NCBI RefSeq assembly: GCF_003201865.1
Contig: NZ_QJJJ01000001.1
Coordinates: forward strand, 310,001-374,000
Reading direction: 5' to 3'
Length of the DNA: 64,000 nucleotides
Source: Methylobacterium sp. B4
GTDB lineage: Bacteria; Pseudomonadota; Alphaproteobacteria; Rhizobiales; Beijerinckiaceae
Shown: piece after piece, positions 47,669 through 58,919 of the stretch
Layout: each line of letters begins with the position of its first letter
Position numbering within the stretch: the first letter of the stretch is position 1
Notes under the pieces: generated by a model
Seen by the model: the letters and a program-made list of their open reading frames with translations, nothing else
The model's database searches: none
Told to the model about the DNA's origin: nothing
Translations under genes and position numbers: made by a program

Positions 47669-48778
47669 TCAGGCGGCGGCCGCGGTCTCGGCGACGAGCG
47701 CGGCGAGGCGGTCGGCCGCGTCGAGGATGCGGGCGGTTTTGGCCGCAGCCGCCGCCTGGGTCAATTTCCGGGGCGCCTCGAACAGATCCACCAACTCGGC
47801 GGCGAGCCGATCGGGGGTGAAGGCGCTCTGCGGAATCGAGAGCGCGGCGCCGATCTGCGCCAGCGTCGCGGCGTTGGCCGCCTGATCCTGATCGAGCGCG
47901 CCGGGCAGCGGCACGAGGATGGCGGGCCGGCCGATGGCGGCGAGTTCCGAGACCGTCGAGGCGCCCGAGCGCGCCACCACGAGGTGGGCAGCGGCCATGC
48001 GGCCGGGCAGATCCTTGAAGAAGGGCGCCGCCTCGATCCCGCCGAGGCCCATGGCGAGGGTGCGGTTCTGCACCGCCGTCAGATCCTCGGGCCGGGCTTG
48101 CTGGACGAGGTGGAGCCGGGCGCGCAGATCCGCGGGCAGCTTCTCCAGCGCCGTCGGCACGACCTCGCTCATCACGCGGGCGCCCTGGCTGCCACCGAAC
48201 ACGAGCAGCCGCAGCGGCGCGTCCCCATCCAGTGGAGGATAGGGCGTCTCGGCCACCGCGAGTACGGCCGGGCGGATCGGGTTGCCGGTATGGACGCGGC
48301 GCGCGGTGGCCTTCTCGGGCACGCCGCGCACGGACTCGAAGCCGGTGGCGATCACCCGCGCGCCCTTGGCGAGGAAGCCGTTGGCCCGGCCCATCACCGC
48401 GTTCTGCTCGTGCAGGATGGTCGGCACCCGCAGCAGCTGCGCGGCCAGCATCGGCGGCACGGTCGGGTAGCCGCCGAAGCCGACGACCGCCGCCGGGTTC
48501 AGGCGCCGCACGGCGCGGGCGGCCTGCCCGAAGCCGCGCCCGAGCGTGACCACGGCGCCGGCCCGGCGCAGCACCGAGCGGCCCGAGGGCGTGGCCGAGG
48601 CGATGGTGACGATCTCTTCAGCGGGAAAGTCGCCCGCGATGGAATCGACCCGGGCATCGGTCGCGAGCGCCACGCGGATGCCGCGCTCCCGCAAGGCGTA
48701 GGCGAGGCTCTGGGCTGGGAAGAGGTGGCCGCCGGTGCCGCCCGCGCAGACCAGCACGAGGGGGGTGAAGACGGTCAC
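47669..48778 (-). CDS. murG: Undecaprenyldiphospho-muramoylpentapeptide GlcNAc transferase
   Basis: Makes lipid II from lipid I at the inner face of the membrane. 369 residues from a GTG start ([20 protein letters not shown]) that overlaps the ftsW stop (GTGA). Blocks: [53 protein letters not shown] and [19 protein letters not shown]. Start codon decided by the overlap and family. Confidence 0.97.
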   Translation of the reverse strand: MTVFTPLVLVCAGGTGGHLFPAQSLAYALRERGIRVALATDARVDSIAGDFPAEEIVTIASATPSGRSVLRRAGAVVTLGRGFGQAARAVRRLNPAAVVGFGGYPTVPPMLAAQLLRVPTILHEQNAVMGRANGFLAKGARVIATGFESVRGVPEKATARRVHTGNPIRPAVLAVAETPYPPLDGDAPLRLLVFGGSQGARVMSEVVPTALEKLPADLRARLHLVQQARPEDLTAVQNRTLAMGLGGIEAAPFFKDLPGRMAAAHLVVARSGASTVSELAAIGRPAILVPLPGALDQDQAANAATLAQIGAALSIPQSAFTPDRLAAELVDLFEAPRKLTQAAAAAKTARILDAADRLAALVAETAAAA

Positions 48779-49941
48779 TGCATCATTCCCGGGACGGCGG
48801 AAGGCAGCGTGCCGGGCGGGCGCTGATTCAGGGCGGTGGTGCGCGGGCGCTTGCGGGTGAGCGCCACGAGGAAGCCCATTCCGAGCGACAGCGAGATCAG
48901 CGAGGAGCCGCCGTAGGAGACGAAGGGCAGGGTCATGCCCTTGGCCGGCATGAGCTGCGTGTTCACCGCCATGTTGATGCAGGCCTGGAGGCCGAAGAGC
49001 GTCGTCAGTCCGGTGATGGCGAGCCTCGTGAAGGTGTCGTCGGTGCGGCGTGCCAGCTTCAGGCCGCGCATGACGATGTAGGCGAACAGCGCGACGAGAC
49101 AGAGGCAGACCAGCACGCCGAACTCCTCGCCGGTGACGGAGAAGATGAAGTCGGTATGCGCGTCGGGCAGGTGACGCTTGGCCACACCCTCGCCGGGTCC
49201 GGTACCGAACCAGCCGCCGGAATTGAAGGATTCCCGCGACCAGAATTCCTGGAAGCTGTCGCCCGAATCGCGGTCCATGAAGCGGTTGATGCGCTCGCGC
49301 ACGTGATGGAGGAAGGTGTAGGCGGCGAACACGCCCGTGAGGCCCAGCACCCCGAGGCCCGCCACCCAGAACCAGTGCAGGCCGGCGACGAAGAACAGCG
49401 CGCACCACACCATCGTGATCAGCATGGTCTGCCCGAAATCGGGCTGGAGGATCAGCGGCACGATGGTCATCGGCAGGAGCAGGATCGCCAGCAGGCCACC
49501 GGGCATGTCGCGACGCTGCGCGCCTTCCGAGAAGGCCCAGGCCGCCACCACGACGAAGGCGGGCTTCACGAATTCCGAGGGCTGGAGACCGAAGGAGCCG
49601 ATCTGGATCCAGCGGTGCGCGCCCTTAATCTCCGGGCCGAACTTGCCGGCCAGGATGCAGAGCGTCACGCCGACGAGCCAGGTGACGAGAGCGAAGCGCC
49701 GGATGTGGCGCACCGACAGGAACGAGACCGCGATGATGAGCAGGATCGTCGGGGCGAGATACATCGCCTGCCGGTTCAGGAAGTAGAAGGTCGGCAGGCC
49801 GATGCGCTCGGCCACCGGCGGGCCGCCGCCCATCAGGAAGACGAGGCCGGCCACCATCAGGCAGCCGAGTCCCGCGAGCAGGCCGCGATCGACCGTCCAC
49901 CACCAATCCGCCAGGGGACTGCGTTCGGCGCGCGACATCAT
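48775..49941 (-). CDS. ftsW: Lipid II polymerase / division protein FtsW
   Basis: SEDS-family septal glycan polymerase with about ten helices in the inner membrane. 388 residues from MMSRAERSPLADWWWTVD. SEDS landmarks: KGAHRWIQIG(S)FGLQPSEF, QPDFGQTMLI and GPGEGVAKRHLPDAHTDFIF, plus the C-terminal PFVSYGGSSLISLSLGMG. It is the first visible gene of the cluster. mraY and murD, usually upstream, are absent here and guaB is divergent instead. Confidence 0.97.
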   Translation of the reverse strand: MMSRAERSPLADWWWTVDRGLLAGLGCLMVAGLVFLMGGGPPVAERIGLPTFYFLNRQAMYLAPTILLIIAVSFLSVRHIRRFALVTWLVGVTLCILAGKFGPEIKGAHRWIQIGSFGLQPSEFVKPAFVVVAAWAFSEGAQRRDMPGGLLAILLLPMTIVPLILQPDFGQTMLITMVWCALFFVAGLHWFWVAGLGVLGLTGVFAAYTFLHHVRERINRFMDRDSGDSFQEFWSRESFNSGGWFGTGPGEGVAKRHLPDAHTDFIFSVTGEEFGVLVCLCLVALFAYIVMRGLKLARRTDDTFTRLAITGLTTLFGLQACINMAVNTQLMPAKGMTLPFVSYGGSSLISLSLGMGFLVALTRKRPRTTALNQRPPGTLPSAVPGMMQ

Positions 49942-51717
<1,776 letters not shown>

Positions 51718-51852
51718 TCCGCCGCCCGATATGTCGCCCTGGGCTCGCGCCCGGGGCGATGGTCTCGCCTTGGAAAGGGCTCGCCGACTCCGGCGGGTTC
51801 CGCGCTTCCCTCGGGATCGCCTGCGTCCGGCCGCCTCGGCCGGAGCCCGGCT

Positions 51853-51972
51853 TCAGAGCCAGATCAGGCTCGCCAGCAGCATCAATGCTTCGAGGGCGAT
51901 CATCACGCAGATCGTGTAGCCGACGACGCGGTCCCGCACGGGAGTGAGGGCCGTCGAAGGGGAGCGAATCAT
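51853..51972 (-). CDS. 39-residue membrane peptide
   Basis: MIRSPSTALTPVRDRVVGYT, then ICVMIALEALMLLASLIWL: a polar head and one helix. A clean GGAGG lies about eight bases before ATG at 51972. Between guaB and the next minus-strand gene. No family recognised, but the start signals suggest a real gene. Confidence 0.6.
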   Translation of the reverse strand: MIRSPSTALTPVRDRVVGYTICVMIALEALMLLASLIWL

Positions 51973-52236
51973 GGTCGGCCTCCGGAACGGGGCGAACCTA
52001 GATCCGGGCAGCGACCTGTACTTTGCTATATTTTAAGACGCGCGCGAAAAAAGGCGCGAAAACGGAAAAAATCGAACGCCGCTGCAGCGAAATCGCGGCG
52101 AACGGTGCGCAGTCAGCCTTTCCTATGCGAGGCCGATCCGCGGATACTCTGAACGCATCGGCCGAATTCGATGGGGCAGGCTTAGAGGTCTCGCCGTCCC
52201 GATCCAAACAGACGCTCCCCGATGACCTCGACGGCG
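51973..52236. other. AT-rich intergenic region
   Basis: 264 bases upstream of the 39-residue gene. A short AT-rich stretch (TTTGCTATATTTTAAG) near 52022-52040 and an A-rich CGCGCGAAAAAAGGCGCG segment stand out against the GC-rich background. Probably a promoter region. A plus-strand frame here (52023-52250) is not protein-like. Confidence 0.4.
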
Positions 52237-53100
52237 TCAGGGCTTGGTGACCGGCATGTCCGGCGCGGCGTGGGCCTGCCGGTCGATGATGGCGGCGAAC
52301 TCGTCCGGGCTCAGCTCGATGAAGCGGCGCATCGCCTCCCGGAACTCGGGCTCCTTCTCGGCGGTCGGGCAGGCGAAGCCGCGCGATTGCGTCACCTGCG
52401 CCCGGATCGCGGCCTCGAAGGCCGCCATCTCCGGCCGGAGGGCGGCCAGCTTCGCCTCGACGGCGGCGCGCTCGCGATCCGTGGCCGTGACGGGGCAGGC
52501 CCGCAGCACGCCCTCGACCGCCAACCCGACGGTGTAGGAGGCCAGCCGCGCCCGCGCCGGCAGGTTCGGTGCGGCGGCAACGGACGGCGGCTCGGCACGA
52601 GCCGCCTCGCAGCGCTGCAGCGAGGCGTAGGCGGCGGCGATGTCCGGGATGTCGAAGGCCGCCTCGCCGTCCTCGAAGCGCAGGCTGAGCCTTCGCGCCG
52701 CCAGCAGGTCCGGCACGAGCGTGTCCGGCAGGGCCGCGCGCAGGATCTGCCCGTCGCCGGTCCAGGTCGTCCTCGGGCCCGCCGGCCTGCCGTCGAGCAG
52801 GAGCGGCGCCGTGAGCCGTTCGCCCGCGGAAAATTCCCAGTTCCGGTCGGCGAGGGCCAGGGCGAGGCCCGCGTGATCGCGCGAGACGATCACGAGGCTG
52901 GCGGTGTCGCCCTGTGCATCCTCTGCGGTGCGGGTCATCGAGCAGGAGCCGGCATCCGGTCCGCCGGTTCGGCGCTCGACCGCCCAGCCCTGCACGCTCT
53001 CGAAAGGCTCGCGGCGGGGTGCCGCCTCGGCCCCGAGTCCGGCGAGGAGCGCCGTCAGCGTCACCGCCGAGATCGCCGCCAGGACGGGTGAGAGGCGCAC
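52237..53100 (-). CDS. Secreted protein, copy 1 of a tandem unrecognised pair
   Basis: About 287 residues from a GTG at 53100 (VRLSPVLAAISAVTLTALLA, a signal ending in GLGAEA). The mature part has two blocks: an N-terminal one (PFESVQGWAVERRTGG, C in GSCSMTR, then DGQILRAALP and RRLSLRFEDG) and a C-terminal one (VEAKLAALRPEMAAFEAAIR, FACPTAEK, LSPDEFAAIID). It is clearly paralogous to the next gene. I do not recognise a domain; the N-terminal block vaguely recalls IalB-like folds. Likely periplasmic. Confidence 0.75.
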   Translation of the reverse strand: MRLSPVLAAISAVTLTALLAGLGAEAAPRREPFESVQGWAVERRTGGPDAGSCSMTRTAEDAQGDTASLVIVSRDHAGLALALADRNWEFSAGERLTAPLLLDGRPAGPRTTWTGDGQILRAALPDTLVPDLLAARRLSLRFEDGEAAFDIPDIAAAYASLQRCEAARAEPPSVAAAPNLPARARLASYTVGLAVEGVLRACPVTATDRERAAVEAKLAALRPEMAAFEAAIRAQVTQSRGFACPTAEKEPEFREAMRRFIELSPDEFAAIIDRQAHAAPDMPVTKP

Positions 53101-53264
53101 GCGACATCTCCGCGACGACGGTCGGTCTCCGCCGCCCGCGGAACTGCGAAGCGACCGGTCGGACGGGTTGAGCTTAGCCTTTCCTTGCCGGCTCAACCAG
53201 CGCGCGGAGCGAATCCCTCACAGCGCAATCGGGCACGCGCGCGTCCCGGCGGCGAGCCCGCGTC

Positions 53265-54149
53265 TCAGAATTTGGGCGCGGCCGGCGCGGCTGCGTTCCG
53301 GTCCGCCGACTCCCTTTCCAGGGAGGCGGCCAGCTCTTCCGGGCTCAAGGCGGTAAACTTGCGCAGGATCTCTTGGAAGGCCGACTGCTTCTCCGCGGCG
53401 GGGCACGGGGTGCCGCGCCGCTGCAACTCGCTACGCAGGGACGCGTCAAGCGGGGCCATTTCCGGCTGGAGCGCGGCCATCCTGGCATCGACCGACCGGC
53501 GCTGCTCGTCCGTGGCGGGGATCGCGCATTCCTTCAGCGCACGCTGCAGCGAGAGGCCGATCACGTAGGCGGCCAGCCGCGGCGTGGAGGGTTCGGTCGA
53601 GGGGCCGGCAGGCGCCGGGGCCGGTGCGGCCGCCTGGGGCTCGGCGGCGGGCGTCGCGTCGCAGCGCTTGAGCGCCTCGTAGCCCGCCGCGAAATCCGGA
53701 ATCCTGAAGCCGGCATCCCCGTTCGCGAAGCGCAGGATCACCGTCCCGGCCGCGAGCAGATCCGGCAGGATGCTCTCGGGCAGGAGCGCGCGCGCCGTCT
53801 TCTCGTCGCCGATCCAGGCGATCTTCCCCTTGATCGGTTTCTTGCCGAGGACCAGCGCCGCCTTGATCGCCTCGTCCTTGCCGAAGGCCCAGCCCTGGTA
53901 GACCAGCACGAGGGCAAGCGAGTTGCCGTTGCGAGCGAACACGACCGCGTTGGCGGCGTTGCCGTCTTCCTTGTCCTCGTAGGCATGCGTCATCAGGCAC
54001 GGGTTGCCGCCGGTCTCGCCGACGGTCCGCTCGATTTCCCAGCCCTTCACCACCGCGAAGGGCTGGCGGTCCGCGGCCGCGATCGGGGCCGAGACGAGGC
54101 CGGGGAGAAGACCGACGGCCAGAGCGGCCAGGCTCGGAAGAGCGCGCAT
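53265..54149 (-). CDS. Secreted protein, copy 2 of the tandem pair
   Basis: 294 residues, signal MRALPSLAALAVGLLPGLVS ending in APIAAA. The mature part aligns with copy 1 throughout: PFAVVKGWEIERTVGETGGN, C in GNPCLMTH, DEKTARALLPESILPDLLAA, RFANGDAGFRIPDFA, then a proline/alanine linker and DARMAALQPEMAPLDASLRS, CPAAEKQSAFQEILRKFTAL. Cysteines are conserved between the two. Copy 1 starts about 165 bases downstream on the same strand, so both may be expressed together. Function unknown. Confidence 0.78.
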   Translation of the reverse strand: MRALPSLAALAVGLLPGLVSAPIAAADRQPFAVVKGWEIERTVGETGGNPCLMTHAYEDKEDGNAANAVVFARNGNSLALVLVYQGWAFGKDEAIKAALVLGKKPIKGKIAWIGDEKTARALLPESILPDLLAAGTVILRFANGDAGFRIPDFAAGYEALKRCDATPAAEPQAAAPAPAPAGPSTEPSTPRLAAYVIGLSLQRALKECAIPATDEQRRSVDARMAALQPEMAPLDASLRSELQRRGTPCPAAEKQSAFQEILRKFTALSPEELAASLERESADRNAAAPAAPKF

Positions 54150-54333
54150 GAACGAAGTCCGCGAGGGCCCGCGCGTGCCGGCGCGGGGTGCAGGGATCGA
54201 CCGGAGGGGTCACGCTTAGCCGCTGGCGGTGCCGGATTCCAGGCGGTCGGCGGTCGTGAGCGGCCGGCTGCAACGGATCAGGTGCGGCGCTTCCGGCTTC
54301 GCGGTATGGAGGGCCGGACGATAGGGGAACACG

Positions 54334-55272
54334 ATGCGGATACTCGTGGTCGGGGCCGGCGCGACCGGCGGCTATTTCGGAGCGCGGCTGGCGGAAGCCG
54401 GGCGGGACGTGACCTTCCTGGTGCGCCCGGCCCGCGCGGAAAAGCTCGCGGCGCAGGGCCTGCGGGTCCGCAGCCCCGTGGGCGATCTGACGATCGACGC
54501 GCCGCAGACCGTGACCGCCGACCGCCTCGCCGCGGCCGGTCCGTTCGATCTCGTGCTCCTCTCGTCCAAGGCCTACGACCTCGACGCGGCGATCGCCGAC
54601 GTGGCACCGGCCGTCGGTGCGGGCACGGCGGTGCTGCCGATCCTCAACGGCATGCGCCACCTCGACATTCTGGACGCGGCCTTCGGCGCGGAACGGGTGC
54701 TCGGCGGCAGTTGCGGCATCGTCGCCACGCTGACGAAGGATGGCGAGATCCGCCAGATGACCGACCTGCACACGCTGACCTACGGCGAGCGCGACGGCTC
54801 GCGCTCCGAGCGGTTCTCCCGCATCGAGGCGCAGATGGAAGGCGTGCGCTTCCAGGCTCGCGGCAGCGACCGGATCCTGCTCGAGATGTGGGAGAAGTGG
54901 GTCTTCCTCGCGACCCTCGCTGGCTCCACTACGCTGATGCGCGCGGCCATCGGCGACATCGTCGCCGCGCCCGGCGGCCGGGCCTTCATCGAGGGGCTGC
55001 ACGACGAATGCCAGAGTGTGGCGGAAGCCAACGGCAACGGCGCCCGGGAAAAGGTGATGGCCGGCGCCCGCAAGATGCTGACGACGGAAGGGTCGGCGAT
55101 GACCGCCTCCATGCTGCGGGACATCGAGGGCGGTGCTCGCATCGAGGCCGACCACATCGTCGGCGACCTGATCGCGCGCGGGCAGGCCAAGGGCGTCGAG
55201 ACGCCGCTGCTCGCCCGCGTGCTGACCCATCTCAAGGCCTACGAGAACCGCCGCGCCCGCGAGGCGGCCTGA
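54334..55272 (+). CDS. Ketopantoate reductase-like protein (2-dehydropantoate 2-reductase)
   Basis: 312 residues, NADPH-binding ILVVGAGATGGYFGARLAEA at the N-terminus, then FDLVLLSSKAYDLDAAI and a C-terminal helical domain with EKWVFLATLAGSTTLMR. Reduces ketopantoate to pantoate in coenzyme A synthesis if it is the true PanE, but several paralogues of this family exist. No pan genes are nearby, so the symbol is left open. Confidence 0.85.
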   Translation: MRILVVGAGATGGYFGARLAEAGRDVTFLVRPARAEKLAAQGLRVRSPVGDLTIDAPQTVTADRLAAAGPFDLVLLSSKAYDLDAAIADVAPAVGAGTAVLPILNGMRHLDILDAAFGAERVLGGSCGIVATLTKDGEIRQMTDLHTLTYGERDGSRSERFSRIEAQMEGVRFQARGSDRILLEMWEKWVFLATLAGSTTLMRAAIGDIVAAPGGRAFIEGLHDECQSVAEANGNGAREKVMAGARKMLTTEGSAMTASMLRDIEGGARIEADHIVGDLIARGQAKGVETPLLARVLTHLKAYENRRAREAA

Positions 55273-55378
55273 GCCGCCACGCGGACCGGCGTCCGGCTCG
55301 GAGTGCCCTAGAAAGCGCGCGGTCACCGACCGTTTCGCCGCCGCCTGCGACAGCGCAGGGAGATTTGGTGAGAGACGC

Positions 55379-55555
55379 TCAGTAGCGGCCGGGCGGCGGC
55401 GGGGGCGGGCTACCGTATTCGAGCTGCGTCTTGGCATCGGGCCGGCGGGCCGGCGGCGGAACCGGATCGAGCCCGGGCGCGGCCGGCGCGGTGGAGCAGG
55501 CGGCGAGCGTCAGCGCGACGAGGCTCGCACCGATGAGGGGCTTCAGGGACGACAT
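55379..55555 (-). CDS. Small proline-rich lipoprotein
   Basis: 58 residues. MSSLKPLIGASLVALTLAAC has lipobox LTLAAC with Cys at 20. The mature chain is mostly proline and charged: RRPDAKTQLEYGSPPPPPPG. AGAGGA precedes the start. Such short lipoproteins are common in envelope gene surroundings. Function unknown. Confidence 0.65.
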   Translation of the reverse strand: MSSLKPLIGASLVALTLAACSTAPAAPGLDPVPPPARRPDAKTQLEYGSPPPPPPGRY

Positions 55556-55707
55556 GAGGTCCTCTCTTCCTATGGTCCTTGACGGACGGGGCCATCGTGC
55601 CGTTCTGAACGGCGAAAGGGCCGGAAGCTCGGCCGCATCGTGTCGGGCCGCAGGTCCAAGCGTGGCCGCACGGCGGCAGGTTTAACGAAACGTTTCCGGA
55701 GCCCATC

Positions 55708-57000
55708 CTGACCCCCTCCGCCCGCCTCTCCGCCGCCATCGAGATCCTCGACGACATCCTCGCGCGCCGCCGCCCGGCCGCGGACGCGATCAAGGATTGG
55801 GGTCTCGCCCACCGCTTCGCCGGCTCCGGCGACCGGGCGGCCATCGCCAGCCTCGTCTATGACGGGCTGCGCCGCCGGGCCTCTTCCGCCTGGATCATGG
55901 GCGAGGAGACGGGCCGCGCCATCCTCATCGGCACACTGCGCCTTCAGCGCGGCCTCGCCGAGCCGAGCATCGCCTCTCTGTTCGACGGCGCCCGCTTCGC
56001 GCCCCCTCCCCTCACCGAGGCCGAGCGGGCACGCCTCCTGGAGGGCAGCCTCACCGAGGCGCCGCCAGAGGTGGCGGGCGACGCACCGGCCTTCGTGCTG
56101 CCCTCGCTCGCCGCCCTGTTCGGCGAAGATCTGCTGCCCGAATTGCGGGTGCTCGCGCGCCGTGCCCCCCTCGACATCCGCGTCAACACGCTCAAGCAGA
56201 GTCGCGCGGCGGCGGCCGAGGCGCTGGCGGACCTCTCCCCGGTGGAAACGCCGCTCTCGGCCCTAGGGCTGCGCGTTCCGCTCGGCGAAGATGGGCGCGG
56301 CCCGGCGCTCCACGTCGATCCGCTCTTTCTAGAGGGCGGGTTCGAGATTCAGGACGAGGGCTCGCAGATCGCGAGCCTGCTCGCCGGTGCGAAGCCGGGC
56401 GAGACCATCGTCGATCTCTGCGCGGGCGGGGGCGGCAAGTCGCTGGCGCTTGCCGCGATGACCGGCAACGCCGCTCGGCTCATCGCCACCGACGCTGATC
56501 CGCGCCGGCTCGCGCCGATCCACGAGCGCCTGCGCCGCTCGGGCGCCGCGGTCGAGGTGCGCACGCCCCGCACCGGCAAGGCGCGAGCCGACGTGCTGGC
56601 CGATCTCGACGGCAGCGTCGACCGGGTGCTGGTCGACGCGCCCTGCACCGGCACGGGCACCTGGCGGCGTAACCCCGACGCCAAGTGGCGCCTGAGGCCG
56701 GGCAGCCTCTCGGGCCGGATCGCCGAGCAGGCCGAGGTGCTCGACCGGGCAGCGCGGCTGCTGCGGCCGGGCGGCACCCTCGTCTACGTGACCTGCTCGC
56801 TCCTTCCCGAGGAGAACGACGCGGCGGTGGACGGCCTGCTGAAGCGTGAGCGCGCGATCCGGGCCGTGGCGACCGATCTCGCCGTCGTTCCCGGCCTCGA
56901 CGAGAAGGTCCGCCGGACGGAGCGCGGCATCCAGATGAGCCCGGCGCTCACCGGCACCGACGGTTTCTATGTCGCGACCATGACACGCAAATCGGGTTGA
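55708..57000 (+). CDS. RsmB/NOL1/NOP2/Sun-family rRNA methyltransferase, apparent CTG start
   Basis: SAM-dependent cytosine-C5 methyltransferase of 16S or 23S rRNA. About 430 residues. The N-terminal NusB-like helical part reads TPSARLSAAIEILDDILARR, then AHRFAGSGDRAAIASLVYDG, and the catalytic domain shows VDLCAGGGGKSLALAAMT, DAPCTGTGTWRRNPDAKW and YVTCSLLPEEN with both cysteines. The nearest ATG in frame is at 55897 and would remove the conserved N-terminus. CTG at 55708 has GGAG six bases upstream and is the best start. No ATG, GTG or TTG precedes in the open frame. Confidence 0.85.
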   Translation: MTPSARLSAAIEILDDILARRRPAADAIKDWGLAHRFAGSGDRAAIASLVYDGLRRRASSAWIMGEETGRAILIGTLRLQRGLAEPSIASLFDGARFAPPPLTEAERARLLEGSLTEAPPEVAGDAPAFVLPSLAALFGEDLLPELRVLARRAPLDIRVNTLKQSRAAAAEALADLSPVETPLSALGLRVPLGEDGRGPALHVDPLFLEGGFEIQDEGSQIASLLAGAKPGETIVDLCAGGGGKSLALAAMTGNAARLIATDADPRRLAPIHERLRRSGAAVEVRTPRTGKARADVLADLDGSVDRVLVDAPCTGTGTWRRNPDAKWRLRPGSLSGRIAEQAEVLDRAARLLRPGGTLVYVTCSLLPEENDAAVDGLLKRERAIRAVATDLAVVPGLDEKVRRTERGIQMSPALTGTDGFYVATMTRKSG

Positions 57001-57110
57001 GGGTGGGATCGGGAGGCCACGTTCCTCGTTGAACCCCGGACCCATGCCCTCGCCCCGGACTGTTTCCCGCGCGGCGTCGCGACGGGAGATGCGATGACGA
57101 GGCGGATGTC

Positions 57111-58130
57111 ATGACGCTGCATCGGCGGGCTCTGCTCGCGGGGACGGCGGCGATGCTGAGCGGATCCGAGTCGGCGCACGCGCAGCAGCCGGCGCCCCGG
57201 CTTCCGGTGCGCCCGCAGACGGGCGAGACCGTCCAGCCCCTGCCGCAAGCGGCACCGGGCGCCGAGCTCGAGGTCATCGACCTGTGGCCGGAGCTGCCGC
57301 CGGGTGGCGGCGGCCCGTTCCGTTCCGAGTACCGCTTCGACGAAACGCTGACTGGGGTCGTGACCGGCGTCGTGCGGCCCTGCCTGCTCGTGATCCGGCC
57401 GCAGCGCCCGAACGGGGCCGGCATCGTCATCGCGGCCGGCGGCGGCTACCTGCGCATCGATATCGGCAACGAGGGCCTGCCCGTCGGCCATTGGCTGGCC
57501 CGGGCCGGCATCACCGCCTTCGTGCTGATCTACCGTCTGCCGAGCGAGGAGTGGCGCGACGGCCCGGACGCGCCCCGGCAGGACGCGCAGCGGGCCATGC
57601 GGCTCGTGCGCTGGCGGGCCGAGGAGTTCGGCCTCGATCCCGACCGGATCGGCGTGCTCGGCTTCTCCGCGGGCGGCCACCTGATGGGCGTGACCGCGAC
57701 CGATGCCGAGCAGGATCTCTACGACGACCTCGACGACGCGGATGGGCTGAGCGCCCGCCCCTCCTTCGCCGGACTGATCTACCCCATCGTCACCATGCGC
57801 GCGCCCTTCGATCGCACCATGACGAGCCGCCGGGTCCTCGTCGGCGACGATCCGCCCGATGCGCGGCGGCGGGCTTACTCTGTGGAGGTCCAGGTCAACG
57901 CGCGCACCCCGCCGGTCTTCATGGTCCAGGCCTCCGACGATAGAATTGCGGTAACCGACCATCCGCTCCTGATGTACGCGGCCCTGCGGGCAGCCAAGGT
58001 GCCGACGGAGATGCACCTGTTCGAGCGCGGCGGCCACGGCTTCGGCCTCGGCGTGCCCGGCAGCCCGGCAGCGGCTTGGCCCGCCCTGTTCATGGCCTGG
58101 ATGCGCGGCCACGGCCTGCTGAAGTCGTAG
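57111..58130 (+). CDS. Secreted alpha/beta hydrolase (esterase-like)
   Basis: 339 residues with an export signal (HRRALLAGTAAMLSGSESAH), which has an RR pair as in Tat signals. Catalytic Ser in VLGFSAGGHLMGV, Asp in QASDDRIAV and His in RGGHGFGLG. The order of motifs (VIAAGGGYLRIDIGNE(G) oxyanion region) fits the BD-FAE/acetylesterase branch. Likely periplasmic. Substrate unknown. Confidence 0.9.
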   Translation: MTLHRRALLAGTAAMLSGSESAHAQQPAPRLPVRPQTGETVQPLPQAAPGAELEVIDLWPELPPGGGGPFRSEYRFDETLTGVVTGVVRPCLLVIRPQRPNGAGIVIAAGGGYLRIDIGNEGLPVGHWLARAGITAFVLIYRLPSEEWRDGPDAPRQDAQRAMRLVRWRAEEFGLDPDRIGVLGFSAGGHLMGVTATDAEQDLYDDLDDADGLSARPSFAGLIYPIVTMRAPFDRTMTSRRVLVGDDPPDARRRAYSVEVQVNARTPPVFMVQASDDRIAVTDHPLLMYAALRAAKVPTEMHLFERGGHGFGLGVPGSPAAAWPALFMAWMRGHGLLKS

Positions 58131-58172
58131 CGACGGGCCGCGGTCGACCCGGCGCGGGCATCCCTTCGAAGC

Positions 58173-58514
58173 TCAGCCCCGCTTGCCCGACGGGCGTCGC
58201 CGGGCCATCGCCGTCAGGAGCAGGGCGACACCGGCCAAGGCAGGCGCGAGGATGGGCGCCATCCTCATCAGCGCAACGTACAGCCCGCCGTAGACGAGAT
58301 CGGGCTCTTCTCGATCGAGCACGATCTGTTCCGCGAAGGGTCTGTCCTGGCTCTCCGGGCGTTCGATCCACAGGGCCGGTCCGCGCTTGAGCACGAGCAG
58401 CGCGGTCGGCTCATCCGCCAGGTAGATCACTCCAGTGAAAAGACGGCTGCCTCCGACCAGGACTGACAAGACGAGCAGCCCGGCGGCAAGCCTGCGCAGC
58501 GAATCTCCAGACAC
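58173..58514 (-). CDS. Small membrane protein with two helices
   Basis: 113 residues: LAAGLLVLSVLVGGSRLFTG near the N-terminus and MAPILAPALAGVALLLTAMA near the C-terminus, with a soluble middle (KRGPALWIERPESQDRPFAE). No family recognised. Convergent with the hydrolase gene. Confidence 0.6.
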   Translation of the reverse strand: MSGDSLRRLAAGLLVLSVLVGGSRLFTGVIYLADEPTALLVLKRGPALWIERPESQDRPFAEQIVLDREEPDLVYGGLYVALMRMAPILAPALAGVALLLTAMARRRPSGKRG

Positions 58515-58634
58515 TTACCGACATCTCCCTTGCGCCGGGGAGGCAGGCCGTATCGGTCGCAGCCCCGGAGCTTGGTCGGATCGCGCGGTCTCGCACCCGA
58601 CGCGGCCTCCACTTTGCCAGGGTTCATCCAAATG

Positions 58635-58660
58635 AAAACGGCCCCCGTCTCCGGGGGCCG
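58635..58660 (-). terminator. Terminator after the small secreted protein gene
   Basis: Minus strand: CGGCCCCCG, loop GAGA, CGGGGGCCG, then TTTTCATT. The perfect nine-base stem with T run is a strong intrinsic terminator. Confidence 0.85.
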
Positions 58661-58688
58661 CTCGCGTTCTCCGATCGGGCGACCGGGA

Positions 58689-58919
58689 TCAGAAGCAGCG
58701 CTTCTCGCGGGTCACGACCGTGCGGCCGTAGGGGCCGCGGCGCTTGGTGATGATGGTCTTGCAGCGCGGGCCGCGGATGACGCGGCGGCTGCGGTACTGC
58801 GCTTCCTGGTAGAGGCCGTCCGAGAGCGGGGCGGCGCCCGCCAGGGGAAGAGCCTGAGCCGGCGCGGCGGCGCCGAAGCCTGCGATCGTGACGGCGATTC
58901 CGAAGAGGGCAGCTCTCAT
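58689..58919 (-). CDS. Short secreted basic protein
   Basis: 76 residues from ATG at 58919. Signal MRAALFGIAVTIAGFGAAAP(AQA). The mature part ends GPRCKTIITKRRGPYGRTVV, then TREKRCF, with two cysteines that might pair. AGGA lies about 11 bases upstream. Family unknown. An in-frame ATG at 59027 would add a low-quality extension. Confidence 0.65.
   Translation of the reverse strand: MRAALFGIAVTIAGFGAAAPAQALPLAGAAPLSDGLYQEAQYRSRRVIRGPRCKTIITKRRGPYGRTVVTREKRCF

Noticed and set aside
52023..52250. 75-residue plus-strand frame in the AT-rich gap
   Set aside because: No Shine-Dalgarno, no hydrophobic or conserved-looking segment and it overlaps the end of an opposite gene.
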